Assembly (NCBI GenBank): GCA_902749685.1
Contig: CACVKW010000143.1
Location: 1-46,170, forward strand
DNA: 46,170 nucleotides
Origin: Olavius sp. associated proteobacterium Delta 1
GTDB taxonomy: Bacteria; Desulfobacterota; Desulfobacteria; Desulfobacterales; JAFDCJ01
Reading direction: 5' to 3'
Numbering within the stretch: the stretch's first letter is position 1; each line of letters begins with the position of its first letter. Below, one piece after another: positions 1-8,176 of this stretch. The notes under the pieces are model-generated. The model was not told the origin of the DNA, ran no database searches, and worked only from the letters and a program-made list of their open reading frames with translations. Both the position numbers and the translations under genes were made by a program.

Positions 1-5
1 AAGGG

Positions 6-213
6 GTTCACCGCCGTACAGGCGGCTTAGAAATCATGGGGCGGCACATCGACATAGTAGCAAATGTTCACCGCCGTACAGGCGGCTTAGAAAGCAATAT
101 ATAGAGGCTGTCGCAAGCGTCATCCGTTCACCGCCGTACAGGCGGCTTAGAAAAAAATGACTTTTTACTATCTCGGCATATCTTGGTTCACCGCCGTACA
201 GGCGGCTTAGAAA
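6..213 (+). CRISPR. Type I-F CRISPR array, leader-distal end (4 repeats, 3 spacers)
   Basis: Four identical 28-bp repeats lie at 6-33, 66-93, 126-153 and 186-213, separated by three unrelated 32-bp spacers (34-65, 94-125, 154-185), a strict 60-bp period. The repeat begins GTTCACCGCC and ends GGCGGCTTAGAAA. It contains a CCGCC/GGCGG hairpin and an 8-nt 3' handle CTTAGAAA, the layout recognised by Cas6f (Csy4), which with the 28/32 geometry indicates subtype I-F. The handle places transcription left to right, so the leader, newest spacers and probably the cas genes lie off the left edge. Bases 1-5 are the tail of another spacer. Even the last repeat is not degenerate. No cas gene is visible in the window. 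Confidence 0.96.
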
Positions 214-271
214 TTTTTTTGGAGTTGGTGAGATGGTTCAAAATAATTGATGGAAAAATAAAATAAATTAT

Positions 272-368
272 GCAAGCTATGTGAGGATAAGGAATGGAGT
301 CCCCTCACATAGCCTGCAAGAGCGATGAAGGGACTCCTGCCCAAAGAATAAGCCAGAAAGGGCAGGAG
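272..368. other. Chain of three alternating inverted repeats
   Basis: Between the CRISPR array and the first ORF fragment are three interleaved inverted repeats: GCTATGTGAGG 276-286 with 303-313; GGAGTCCC 296-303 with 330-337; CTCCTGCCC 334-342 with 360-368. Each right or left arm overlaps the next hairpin, so neighbouring stems exclude each other. The chain ends 3 bp before the ATG at 371. It could be a transposon end with single-strand hairpins or an RNA leader; the sequence alone does not decide. No other feature is visible in 214-270, which is AT-rich. Confidence 0.6.
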
Positions 369-370
369 CG

Positions 371-493
371 ATGTTATCAGAACTTCTTGAAAAAGTCAGT
401 CTTTTTCGTATTCTTCACCGTATTGACACGGATCTTTGCAAACAACTTCGGCAAAAGGAAAAAGAGGGACGTCCGTTATATATTTATATATAA
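371..493 (+). pseudogene. Short N-terminal fragment of a probable transposon-associated protein
   Basis: A 40-codon frame reads MLSELLEKVSLFRILHRID followed by DLCKQLRQKEKEGRPLYIYI and a stop. I recall similar N-termini in mobile-element-associated proteins of deltaproteobacteria, where a Cys-rich segment follows; here an AT-rich run ends the frame at about residue 35 instead. It sits directly after the alternating hairpins and just before another mobile-element fragment. Assignment is inference from memory of the family; the fragment is too short to be functional on its own. Confidence 0.35.
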
Positions 494-508
494 AAATATA
501 TGTGATGT

Positions 509-778
509 TTGACCTGTATGCCATGTAAAGCCCGCATAGATGCGCCTGGCGCACTACAACATATCATCATACGAACTATTGAGCGCAAAGTTAGGGTTAC
601 ACCTCGGATGAAGGCACGGACCGCTTTGCTGCGAGATCTCAAGGAGGTGTTCGGTCGTTATCAATCCCAACCCGTGGATCGGGTTATTTAACCAACCCGA
701 TACAAGGGTTGGGCAAACTACTTTCGGGTCGGCAACTCCAACGAGCGCTTTGGTTACGTGAAAGACTGGGTTTGTTGA
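509..778 (+). pseudogene. Chimeric relic: RAYT/Y1 transposase N-terminus joined to group II intron maturase C-terminus
   Basis: The first about 25 codons (CKARIDAPGALQHIIIR) match the start of REP-associated tyrosine (Y1, IS200-like) transposases. From about residue 27 the same frame changes to the C-terminal part of a group II intron reverse transcriptase/maturase (TPRMKARTALLRDL, then YQSQPVDRVI). An in-frame TAA at 689-691 interrupts it. After that stop the same frame continues as GWANYFRVGNSNERFGYV until TGA at 776-778, the usual maturase end. Neither family retains its catalytic motif (no Y1 HUH, no RT YADD). This is a fusion of two decayed mobile genes next to a CRISPR array. The family matches are by recognition of motifs. 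Confidence 0.75.
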
Positions 779-868
779 TTTATCTAATGTTTTTTCTATT
801 GTTTCAGGGAAAAAGCTTTTTCTATTGAATTTGGCACTTCAGTTTTCTATAAGTCAATTAATATTAGT

Positions 869-1720
869 GTGCCAAATACCGTTGATCGAGGCTTTGCTGT
901 GGTTAATATGGTTCGAGTCCGAATCGTTGTATATTTTCTGAGTCAATGTTTAGCAGCCATTACTTTCTTCCTGATATTTTTTCTTCTGATCGGTTTAATT
1001 ACAACCCCGGGGTATTCAGAATCGGGAGCCGGCAAAGGTGAACATCTCATCTATCATCCTTTGATGCAAACACTCACCCTAAACCCCGCTGATCGGCCCT
1101 TGATGATCGATTATCGCCTTTCAGCGCAACTGCCGGCCCAATCGGAATACCCGGCGCTGGAACAGGATGCTTCGGCTGGAGATCAGGAGCCGGAAGAAAA
1201 ACCTGAAACAGTGGAACCCATCACCCGACACCTGCCCATCTGGGGTGAGCAGGTTCGTCAAATGGGTTTTGATTTGCCGCTGCCTTTCGGAGTCGGGGCC
1301 AACCTGGTGTTAATGGATCAGGGGATTGATGTTAGAAATTTAAAAATCGGTACCTCGGCCTCAAACTTTGAAGTCAGCGGTGTGACGTTCAGCAACACCC
1401 GGGCCCATGATAGAGCAAATACGGCCCGGTTGGACATGTGGCTGTTGCCCTTTTTTAATGCTTACGGAGTATTCGGCTATATTAATGGTGAAGCCGAACT
1501 CGATGTCAATGTTCCGGCGATTTCAGTCGATCTTCCGATTATCGGAAATATACCGATCACAGATGCGCAAACCCATAAGTTGAACATCGATTATAACGGA
1601 ACCACCTACGGCGGCGGTATAACACTGGCGGGAGGATACAAAAACTTCTTCGTCAGCCTGGATGCCAATTACACCTATTCGAAGCGTTTGGGAAGGCAAA
1701 TCACCCCAAACCATATTTAA
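869..1720 (+). CDS. Outer-membrane beta-barrel-like protein, probably C-terminally truncated
   Basis: The 283-residue product has a hydrophobic segment near residues 20-48, then a Pro/Glu-rich linker. It continues into a conserved-looking domain (PITRHLPIWGEQVRQMGFDLPLPFGVGANLV split here by my naming, not by a gap) with alternating hydrophobic/Gly patterns such as NGTTYGGGITLAGGYKNFF and SLDANYTY, typical of outer-membrane strands. Homologues I remember continue for roughly another 100 residues of barrel strands; here the frame ends abruptly in RLGRQITPNHI without a C-terminal aromatic. The start is uncertain: GTG at 869 or ATG at 908, the latter giving a more usual signal peptide. A good terminator follows. 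Probably a broken gene; substrate and function unknown. Confidence 0.55.
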   Translation: MPNTVDRGFAVVNMVRVRIVVYFLSQCLAAITFFLIFFLLIGLITTPGYSESGAGKGEHLIYHPLMQTLTLNPADRPLMIDYRLSAQLPAQSEYPALEQDASAGDQEPEEKPETVEPITRHLPIWGEQVRQMGFDLPLPFGVGANLVLMDQGIDVRNLKIGTSASNFEVSGVTFSNTRAHDRANTARLDMWLLPFFNAYGVFGYINGEAELDVNVPAISVDLPIIGNIPITDAQTHKLNIDYNGTTYGGGITLAGGYKNFFVSLDANYTYSKRLGRQITPNHI

Positions 1721-1752
1721 GTTGATCGACCGATACATTTTGGGGACGATAC

Positions 1753-1784
1753 AAAACCGGCCTCCTGGGGGCCGGTTTTATTAC
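1753..1784 (+). terminator. Rho-independent terminator after the barrel gene
   Basis: A perfect 10-bp stem AAAACCGGCC (1753-1762) / GGCCGGTTTT (1770-1779) with a 7-nt loop is followed by a short AT-rich tract. Because both arms carry A/T tails it could work in both directions. Confidence 0.85.
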
Positions 1785-2066
1785 ATTTGCAATTTAGAGT
1801 GCCTAACAATAAATTTATTGACCCATTAAAAAATGTGTTGCCCACAGGGCTTTAGGGTTTCTATTTTTCGTCCTCGCAATGGAAATCCAAAAGAAAAAAA
1901 CTCTGCGATCTCTGCGAGTTCGAACGGAGTGGGCGAGAGACTAAAAAAAATTAATTATCTCTGACAGCGACCTCAAAGAGCACCGAGTTTTGATTAGGAG
2001 AACTATAGGGGTTGCAACGACTTGTGATGATTTATTAAATAGTATCAAAAATAAACAGGAGATAAG
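1785..2066. repeat. Gene-free spacer with 9-nt CTCTGCGAN repeat
   Basis: No ORF of note. CTCTGCGAT CTCTGCGAG at 1901-1918 is a two-unit copy of a 9-nt repeat that recurs at 36529-36555, there also followed by a GAGAG/CTAAA-type tail. The last 20 bases hold the AGGAGA ribosome-binding site of the next gene (about 2057-2062). Confidence 0.6.
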
Positions 2067-3716
2067 ATGGCAGATGCGAGATCAGAACGGATAAAAAAGC
2101 TGACGCTGGATCTGGTGCGGATTCAAAGTGACACCGGCACCCGCCAGGAAAAAGATGTTGAAAATTATTTGCATGCCTGGCTGGCTGAACACGAATATTT
2201 CCAGAACCACCCGGATTATTTCGGTCAGCATCCATTGCCCGAAGATCCCCTGAAACGTCGCGTGGTCTGGGGGCTGGTAAAAGGGCAGGGCGATCAAACC
2301 GTAATTCTGATGCACCATCACGATGTGGTGGATGCCTTTGACTACGGCAGTCTGGCGAAATGGGCCTATGATCCTTCAAAGCTGGAAACTGCGCTGAACG
2401 ACGTCGCGCTCTCACCAGACGTGCGCCGGGATCTGGCAAGCGGGCAGTGGCTTTTCGGCCGGGGAACCGGTGATATGAAAGGCGGAGCCGCCATCCAGTT
2501 TGCGTTGCTGGAAGAATATGCCGATCGGCCGGAGTTCACGGGCAATATTCTGCTGCTGTCGGTTCCGGATGAAGAATCTTTGTCGGTGGGAATGCGCGGC
2601 AGTTTGCGTTTGCTGAGCAGTCTTAAAACCAAATTTAAGCTGAACTACAAAATCCTGATCAATTCCGAACCCCATGCCAAGGCGCAGGATAAGACCGGTA
2701 CGTTTCATGTCGGTTCGGCCGGTAAATTACTTCCGCTGATCTATGTCCGGGGCAAAAAAACCCATATCGGTCATATCTACCAGGGCTTTAATCCGGTCCT
2801 GTTATTATGCGAGATCGTTCTGCAAACCGAACTGAACACCGACTATGCCGATCCGGCGCGGGGGGAAGTCCCGCCGCCGCCGTCCTGGAGTTACCTGCGA
2901 GACCGCAAGGAAGTCTATGATGCCTCCATTCCTGCCTCGGCCGGCGGTTATCTAAGCCTGATTCATTTAAAAAGGTCACCGGTTGAATTGCTGCAAATGC
3001 TGCAAACATCATGTGAAACGGCATTTGAGCGCGTGATAAAAAAAATTCAGCAAAGTCATGCAGCATTCAGCCGCAAAAAAAATATGGCGGAGCCCGGTCC
3101 GCTCTGGACGGTGAACGTCAAGACCTTCTCCGAGCTGTACCGGCAGGCCCTGGATGATTCCGGCCCCGCGTTCCAGGAGGCATACGATCGGTTTCTGGCG
3201 TCAATTGTAGCCGGCATCGAGCAGCAGCGGTTGAATATGCCGGAGGCCACGTTTCAACTGATAGAGATGACCCTGGACCATGTTAAGGACTTATCACCCA
3301 TCGTGGTAATTGCGCTTTGTCCGCCGTATTACCCGCCGATTCACAATGATGATTTTCAAAGCCTGGCCGTATCCGTTCAAAACCTGACCGGCCATCTCAT
3401 CCGGTTTGCCGCAAACCAGTGGCAGGAATCATATTCGATTACAAATTATATGATGGGATTGACCGACTGCAGTTACGCGGCCCTGCAAAATGGTGAGAAT
3501 GTCATTCCCTATATCGGACCCAATATGCCCTTGTGGCAGAAATCATACGACATCCCCTTTGCTGAAATGCAGGAGCTGTCCCTGCCGGTGATCAACATCG
3601 GACCCTGGGGCAAGGATCATCATAAGTTTACCGAAAGGGTGTATAAAATAGACCTGTACGAGAGAACCCCGGCGCTGCTGGAGTGTGCGATTAACTATCT
3701 GCTTGGGGAAGATTAG
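2067..3716 (+). CDS. M20-family peptidase, RocB-like (arginine utilisation type)
   Basis: 549 residues, the length expected for RocB-type M20 zinc peptidases and longer than ordinary M20 enzymes (about 400). Metal/catalytic motifs are visible: HHHD at residues 83-86, GTGDMKGG at 133-140, and PDEES at 167-171 carrying the catalytic and ligand Glu pair. A further conserved segment, GPWGKDHHKFTERV near the C-terminus, supplies a distal His. No signal peptide, so cytoplasmic hydrolysis of an amide or peptide substrate is likely; RocB itself is linked to arginine catabolism but its exact reaction is not settled. The AGGAGATAAG ribosome-binding site supports the ATG start. It is convergent with the pot importer genes, so a link to uptake of amines or peptides is only suggestive. 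Confidence 0.85.
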   Translation: MADARSERIKKLTLDLVRIQSDTGTRQEKDVENYLHAWLAEHEYFQNHPDYFGQHPLPEDPLKRRVVWGLVKGQGDQTVILMHHHDVVDAFDYGSLAKWAYDPSKLETALNDVALSPDVRRDLASGQWLFGRGTGDMKGGAAIQFALLEEYADRPEFTGNILLLSVPDEESLSVGMRGSLRLLSSLKTKFKLNYKILINSEPHAKAQDKTGTFHVGSAGKLLPLIYVRGKKTHIGHIYQGFNPVLLLCEIVLQTELNTDYADPARGEVPPPPSWSYLRDRKEVYDASIPASAGGYLSLIHLKRSPVELLQMLQTSCETAFERVIKKIQQSHAAFSRKKNMAEPGPLWTVNVKTFSELYRQALDDSGPAFQEAYDRFLASIVAGIEQQRLNMPEATFQLIEMTLDHVKDLSPIVVIALCPPYYPPIHNDDFQSLAVSVQNLTGHLIRFAANQWQESYSITNYMMGLTDCSYAALQNGENVIPYIGPNMPLWQKSYDIPFAEMQELSLPVINIGPWGKDHHKFTERVYKIDLYERTPALLECAINYLLGED

Positions 3717-3757
3717 ACCTTATTTGTTATTTCATCGTATTTTAAACACAAACCGCA

Positions 3758-3798
3758 GAAAAAAATAAAACCTGAAAACGACAGCGTCTGCTTTCAGG
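3758..3798 (-). terminator. Terminator of the pot operon
   Basis: Read on the minus strand, CCTGAAA (3798-3792) pairs with TTTCAGG (3777-3771) and is followed by TTTTATTTTTTT. It lies 40 bp beyond the potA stop and also separates the operon from the convergent peptidase gene. Confidence 0.75.
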
Positions 3799-3838
3799 TT
3801 TCAGGTCGAAAGGATAGCGGCAAAAACGGTCAGCCAAC

Positions 3839-4939
3839 TCATTCCATGGGAATCAAATGGCAGTGGTGCGGCGATACCTGCACGCTGACCTCCTCGCCGA
3901 TTTCGTAGATCCGTGTTCTCATCATACTGATGACATGAATTTCACGGTCGGCATCCAGTTCGATAAAGTAACTGACCTCTCCACCCATGTAACTGCGATC
4001 TTTGACGCGGCCCTGGAAGTGGTTCATCCCCTCCACCGGTTTGAATTCATCCTTGGGAAAGGCATCGAACCGCTGGGCGCGGACGATCATTTCCACCTGG
4101 TCACTTTTCGAGAATCCGCCTTTATTTTCAGCAAAGAGGACATCGCCGGTCTCAATTTTGACGTTTACGCGATGGTCGTCGACATCGACGACTTCGCCCT
4201 GAATAAAATTGGAGTGTCCCAGAAAATCGGCCACAAAATGGTTGGCCGGTTCATTGTAGACAGACTCAGGGCCGCCTTCCTGCTGCTTGCGGCCATCTTT
4301 CATGACGAGGATCTTGTCCGACATGCTCAATGCTTCACGCTGGTCATGGGTAACAAAGATGGTGGTGACGCCGAGCATATGCTGGAGGTTGTCCACTTCC
4401 CGCCGCATCTCCTCCCTCAGGTTTTCATCCAGGGCGGAAAGGGGCTCGTCCATCAGCAGCACGTCCGGCTCGATTACAATGGCCCGTGCCATGGCGATGC
4501 GCTGCTGCTGGCCGCCGGAAAGCTGGTTTGGCATGCGGTTCTCAACGCCGGGCAGGCGAACCATCTCCAGGGCCCGCGTCACCTTTTTCTTGATCTCCTC
4601 TTTTGGCACATCCCTGTACTTCAAGCCGAAGGCCACGTTGTCAAAGATGGATTTGTGGGGAAACAGGGCGTAGTTCTGAAAAATCATTCCCAGGTTTCGT
4701 TTGTGGATCGGGGTGTCGTTGATCCGGACCCCCTTGATGAAAATATCGCCTTCGGTGGGCTCCTCCAGTCCGGCCACCATGCGCAGCAAAGTGGTCTTGC
4801 CACATCCGGAAGGGCCCAGCAGCGTCACCAGACTCCCCTCTTCAATGTCAAAATCCATTTTCTCAACGGCGACAACGTTGCCGAACCGTTTTAAAATGCC
4901 TTTGAACTGCACAATGGGCTGTTTCTTGTCGGTGGCCAA
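3839..4939 (-). CDS. potA: Spermidine/putrescine-type ABC importer, ATP-binding subunit
   Basis: 366 residues, the full length of PotA. Walker A GPSGCGKTT (residues 42-50), Q-loop MIFQNYALFPH, signature LSGGQQQR (140-147), Walker B LLMDEP (161-166) and the switch His in THDQREAL are all intact. A C-terminal TOBE-type regulatory domain follows (about 240-366). It energises uptake of a polyamine or related cation through PotB/PotC. The start is TTG (4939), supported by GGGAGA seven bases upstream; no closer ATG fits. It is the last gene of the operon, separated from potD by a 259-bp spacer full of palindromes, which may uncouple its expression from the upstream genes. Confidence 0.93.
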   Translation of the reverse strand: MATDKKQPIVQFKGILKRFGNVVAVEKMDFDIEEGSLVTLLGPSGCGKTTLLRMVAGLEEPTEGDIFIKGVRINDTPIHKRNLGMIFQNYALFPHKSIFDNVAFGLKYRDVPKEEIKKKVTRALEMVRLPGVENRMPNQLSGGQQQRIAMARAIVIEPDVLLMDEPLSALDENLREEMRREVDNLQHMLGVTTIFVTHDQREALSMSDKILVMKDGRKQQEGGPESVYNEPANHFVADFLGHSNFIQGEVVDVDDHRVNVKIETGDVLFAENKGGFSKSDQVEMIVRAQRFDAFPKDEFKPVEGMNHFQGRVKDRSYMGGEVSYFIELDADREIHVISMMRTRIYEIGEEVSVQVSPHHCHLIPME

Positions 4940-4970
4940 TTGCCTGTCTCCCTATTCTCGTTTGTCTGAT

Positions 4971-5013
4971 GCCGGGATCGGACTGCTCCCGCTCAAGGGA
5001 GTCCGACCCCGGC
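4971..5013. repeat. Strong hairpin downstream of potD, before potA
   Basis: Fourteen-base arms GCCGGGATCGGACT (4971-4984) and AGTCCGACCCCGGC (5000-5013) pair with one mismatch around a short loop. There is no T-run on either side, so it is not a standard terminator. It could stabilise the upstream mRNA or attenuate potA. Confidence 0.65.
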
Positions 5014-5046
5014 GGTTGCTTTACATGGTTAGCATCATTGCAAAGA

Positions 5047-5199
5047 CAATCTACCAGTGTCGATTCATAAATGGTAGATTGTGGGTCAGGCCAAGGCCGC
5101 AGCAATGTTGAAACCGGAGGCGTAGCAACGCTACGTCGAGGATTTCAACATCGCGAGAACGCCGGCCGGGGCCGCAAGATGCCTTTTATGGATCGACAC
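5047..5199. repeat. Nested palindromic element between potD and potA
   Basis: Several inverted repeats are nested in 153 bp: CAATCTACCA 5047-5056 with TGGTAGATTG 5072-5081; a 15-bp pair with one mismatch at 5057-5071 and 5185-5199; ATGTTGAAA 5105-5113 with 5143-5151; and inside this CGTAGC/GCTACG 5121-5126/5130-5135. The outermost arm overlaps the first base of the potD stop codon. The layout suggests a miniature mobile or REP-like element that folds into a cruciform or branched RNA. I recall similar sequences in related genomes but cannot verify. Confidence 0.65.
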
Positions 5200-6362
5200 T
5201 AGCTGCCGGCCTTGATCCTATCCCATTTTTCCGTCCATTCCAACTGGTTGGCATTCCAGTAGGACGGATTGGCAAACAGGTACCCGTCCAGTTTGCCGGT
5301 GGCGTCAAAGGCCGGCATCTTCATGATTTTCTCGGTCAATTTCACTTTGGAGGGATCCAGGCTGGGCGGATAATTCTGCCCCTCGGCCACGGCGATGGCC
5401 GCGGCCGGCTCCAGCATGAAATTGAGCAGCTTCTGGGCGATCTCCAGATCGGTGCCTTTCAGCACGAAGAGATATTCCATCCAGGAGTAGGTGCCCTCGG
5501 GGGAGAGGTAACCGATGGGGTTGCCTTCCTGCTGAAGCGCGGCCACCCGCCCGGACCAGGCCACCGTGGCATAGATCTCCCCATTGGCCAGCAGGCTCAT
5601 CAACTCGGCACCGGAGCTCCAATATTTTTTCATCAGGCCGCGCTGTTCACGCAACGCCGCCCATATGGCCTTCAGGTCGGTCATATTGTTGGGGCTCTGG
5701 CCGGTGTGCAGTGCCGCATACCACATGTTGGTCCTGAAGTCGCCGCCCCAGCTGCCCAGTTTGCCTTTCAAGCCTTTGTCCCACAGCAGGGACGCGCCGA
5801 GCTTTTCGGCTTTCTCCTTGCTGATATACTTGGTGTTGTAAGCGATACCGGTCTGTCCCAGATCGTAGGGGACGGCCGAAAGGGTGCCCTTGGTGATCTC
5901 CCGTAGGGGTTTGATCATTGAGGCCATGACGTTTTTGAGGTTGGGAATTTTTGATTCATCCAGTACAGAAGCAAATCCCAATTCCGCATAGCGGGCATAG
6001 TCGAAAACAGCGCTGAGATGGGCGATGTTAAACTCCCCACCCGGAGGATAGGATGCTTTGACCCGCGTCAGGTAGGAGTTCATGTCACCGAATTCGCCAT
6101 CGATGACCTCGATGCCCGTGGCTTTGGTAAAAGGCTTGAAAGCGTGTTCCCGGAACGCCTCGGAAACCGAGCCGCCCCATCCGTCGAAACGGATGGACTT
6201 GGCCGCCCAGGCGTCTTTCACGGCATTTCCAAAGGGTGAGCCGACCAGCCCGATGGCGGCGCCGGCAAGGCCGAGGTACTTAATAAAGCGACGCCGGCTG
6301 ATTGTGCCGTTTTTATACTCCTCGTATACCCGATCCAGTTTTTCTTTCGTTACGTTGGTCAT
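5199..6362 (-). CDS. potD: Polyamine-type ABC importer, periplasmic substrate-binding protein
   Basis: 387 residues of the extracellular solute-binding protein family that includes PotD/PotF. A twin-arginine signal (SRRRFIKYLGLAG, residues 22-34) is preceded by a 20-residue cytoplasmic tail, so the folded protein is probably exported by Tat, unlike E. coli PotD, which uses Sec. The mature part begins with IRFDGWGGSV and contains the ligand-lobe signature VPYDLGQTGIAYN. It captures a polyamine, or possibly another organic solute, and delivers it to PotBC. AAGGAGA lies just before the ATG. It overlaps no neighbour and follows potC by 30 bp. Substrate identity is inferred from family and operon only. 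Confidence 0.88.
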   Translation of the reverse strand: MTNVTKEKLDRVYEEYKNGTISRRRFIKYLGLAGAAIGLVGSPFGNAVKDAWAAKSIRFDGWGGSVSEAFREHAFKPFTKATGIEVIDGEFGDMNSYLTRVKASYPPGGEFNIAHLSAVFDYARYAELGFASVLDESKIPNLKNVMASMIKPLREITKGTLSAVPYDLGQTGIAYNTKYISKEKAEKLGASLLWDKGLKGKLGSWGGDFRTNMWYAALHTGQSPNNMTDLKAIWAALREQRGLMKKYWSSGAELMSLLANGEIYATVAWSGRVAALQQEGNPIGYLSPEGTYSWMEYLFVLKGTDLEIAQKLLNFMLEPAAAIAVAEGQNYPPSLDPSKVKLTEKIMKMPAFDATGKLDGYLFANPSYWNANQLEWTEKWDRIKAGS

Positions 6363-6392
6363 TGGTTCTCCTTTCAGTTAATGATTGTCAGG

Positions 6393-7190
6393 TTACTCCT
6401 TTACCTTTGAGAATTTGCGGGACAGATAGCCCGCCAGGAGGGGGGTGGCGACGGTCAGCACGATCATGACAGCGCCCAGGGCGTTGATTTCAGGGCTGAT
6501 GGAGTTTCTCAGCATGCTGAAAATCTTGACCGGAACGGTTTGGTTCTGGGCCGTGGCCCAGAAAAGCGTCGCGGTGATATCATCGAAAGAGATCGTAAAG
6601 GAAAAAAGGGCGCCGGCCAATATGGCCGGTAACAATAGCGGGAAGGTGACCTCTCTAAAGGTCTGAAATGCATTGGCGCCCAGGGATTTAGCCGCCTCTT
6701 CGTACTCTTTTTTAATGCCCACCAGGCGTGCCTGAACGATCAAGAGCACATAAGGCAGGGTCAATACGACATGTCCGATCAGCAGCAGGGCAAAACTCTT
6801 GGGCTGCTGGAGCCATCGCAAAAACAGCAACAGCGCAACGCCCAAGACCACCTCCGGGATCATGATCGGTGAAAGCAGCAGGGTGTTGAGGGTGTTTTTC
6901 CCGGGAAACTCAAACCGAATGAACGCCAGGGCGGCAAGAATACCGATGCCGGTGGATAGCACAGCGGTCAGCGAGCCCAGGAGGAGAGAGTTTTTAAAAG
7001 CGTCAATGATCGATTCATTTTGAGCCAGTTTGATGAACCACCGTAAACTGACACCGTCCATGGGAAAGATGCCGAATTGTTTGGGGTTGAAAGCCAGTAC
7101 GATCACCACGACGATGGGCGCGAACAGGAATACGTACACGAGAAACGTGTAAATTCTGATCAATGTCCATCCCGCTGAGAATTGTTTCAT
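6393..7190 (-). CDS. potC: Polyamine-type ABC importer, permease subunit
   Basis: 265 residues, six predicted membrane helices in the PotC/YdcV class of binding-protein-dependent permeases. The EAA loop that docks on the ATPase reads EEAAKSLGANAFQTFREVTFP (about residues 167-187). The N-terminal helix is followed by the conserved PIVVVIVLAFNP. With PotB it forms the transmembrane channel. It starts 3 bp after the potB stop, so the two permeases are likely translationally coupled. Confidence 0.92.
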   Translation of the reverse strand: MKQFSAGWTLIRIYTFLVYVFLFAPIVVVIVLAFNPKQFGIFPMDGVSLRWFIKLAQNESIIDAFKNSLLLGSLTAVLSTGIGILAALAFIRFEFPGKNTLNTLLLSPIMIPEVVLGVALLLFLRWLQQPKSFALLLIGHVVLTLPYVLLIVQARLVGIKKEYEEAAKSLGANAFQTFREVTFPLLLPAILAGALFSFTISFDDITATLFWATAQNQTVPVKIFSMLRNSISPEINALGAVMIVLTVATPLLAGYLSRKFSKVKE

Positions 7191-7193
7191 GGT

Positions 7194-8060
7194 CTAATTT
7201 CCCTGAAGGCTTTTGAAGATCTGATTGATTCCCAGATAGCGGTTGTAGGTCCACACGATCACAAACAACAGGGAGAGCAGGATGACGCTGATGGCCGAGC
7301 CGAAGGGCCAGTCCAGCGTGCCGATAATCCGCTTGAAAATGAGATTGGCGATCATGTCGTTGCCCGGACCTCCCAGTATCATGGGAGGCAGATAGGTCCC
7401 GGCCGTCAGCACGAAGACCAGCAGGCAGCCGGCGCTGACACCGGGAAGGCTCAAGGGGAGCGTCACCTCCCGAAACGCCTGCCATTCGGTGCAGCCCATA
7501 CAGCGTGCGGCTTCGAGAAGACTCTTGTCGATGCCTTCCAGGCTGACATAAATATTCAAGACCATGAACGGCAGCAGATACATGATTAATCCCATGAGCA
7601 CCGTGAACTCATTGTAGAGCATGGATATGGGTGCTTGAATCAGTCCGATCTTCAACAGGAAGTGGTTGATCAGTCCTGAATCGCCCATGATGTTGATCCA
7701 GCTCATGGTGCGAATGATGAAGCTGACCCAAAACGGCAGCATGATGAGCAGAAGAAAGGCCTGTTTAAAGCGGCTTTCGCTGCGATAGAAATAATAGGCG
7801 GGAATATAGCCCAGGATAACGCAGAGAATGACAGTCTCAAAAGAGATGCGGATCGTCCGAATGAGTATTTTGGGATAGAAGAAATCTTCGAAGAACTTGG
7901 CGTAATTGCCAAACTGGAAGGCGGGGATGTCCGCTCCGCTGGGGGCGCGCAGCCAGAAACTGTATACAACCACAAAACAAACCGGTATGACCAGAAGTAA
8001 AAAAACTGCGCTCATGGAAGGCGCCAGCAGCGCCCATGGTTTCCATTTACCAGATTTCAT
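7194..8060 (-). CDS. potB: Polyamine-type ABC importer, permease subunit (first gene of operon)
   Basis: 288 residues, the PotB class. The EAA loop reads LLEAARCMGCTEWQAFREV (about residues 179-197), and hydrophobic helices span the protein, starting with LLAPSMSAVFLLLVIPVCF. It opens a four-gene operon potB-potC-potD-potA on the minus strand, an order common for this importer class. A sigma70-like promoter lies 48 bp upstream, back to back with the BirA-controlled promoter of the biotin locus. Confidence 0.92.
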   Translation of the reverse strand: MKSGKWKPWALLAPSMSAVFLLLVIPVCFVVVYSFWLRAPSGADIPAFQFGNYAKFFEDFFYPKILIRTIRISFETVILCVILGYIPAYYFYRSESRFKQAFLLLIMLPFWVSFIIRTMSWINIMGDSGLINHFLLKIGLIQAPISMLYNEFTVLMGLIMYLLPFMVLNIYVSLEGIDKSLLEAARCMGCTEWQAFREVTLPLSLPGVSAGCLLVFVLTAGTYLPPMILGGPGNDMIANLIFKRIIGTLDWPFGSAISVILLSLLFVIVWTYNRYLGINQIFKSLQGN

Positions 8061-8107
8061 GGGTCCGTTACCCTGATGGATGATGTAAAAAAAGTAAAGA
8101 CATTCGA

Positions 8108-8136
8108 ACCCTATCGAATTAATCTAACCGTGTCAA
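8108..8136 (-). promoter_or_regulatory. Probable sigma70 promoter of potBCDA
   Basis: On the minus strand TTGACA (8136-8131) is followed after exactly 17 bases by TAGGGT (8113-8108), 48 bp before the potB ATG. The -35 is perfect; the -10 keeps the leading TA and final T. Confidence 0.55.
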
Positions 8137-8176
8137 GTAGGACCACTGATAGTCGCTTTTGCAAGAAGAATATGAC

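Noticed and set aside
294..512. 72-codon open frame overlapping the hairpin chain
   Set aside because: It runs through the inverted repeats and AT-rich tail, and the overlapping frame at 371 looks more protein-like.
3857..4894. 345-codon plus-strand frame opposite potA
   Set aside because: It is antisense to a clear ATPase gene; long antisense frames are expected from its codon use.
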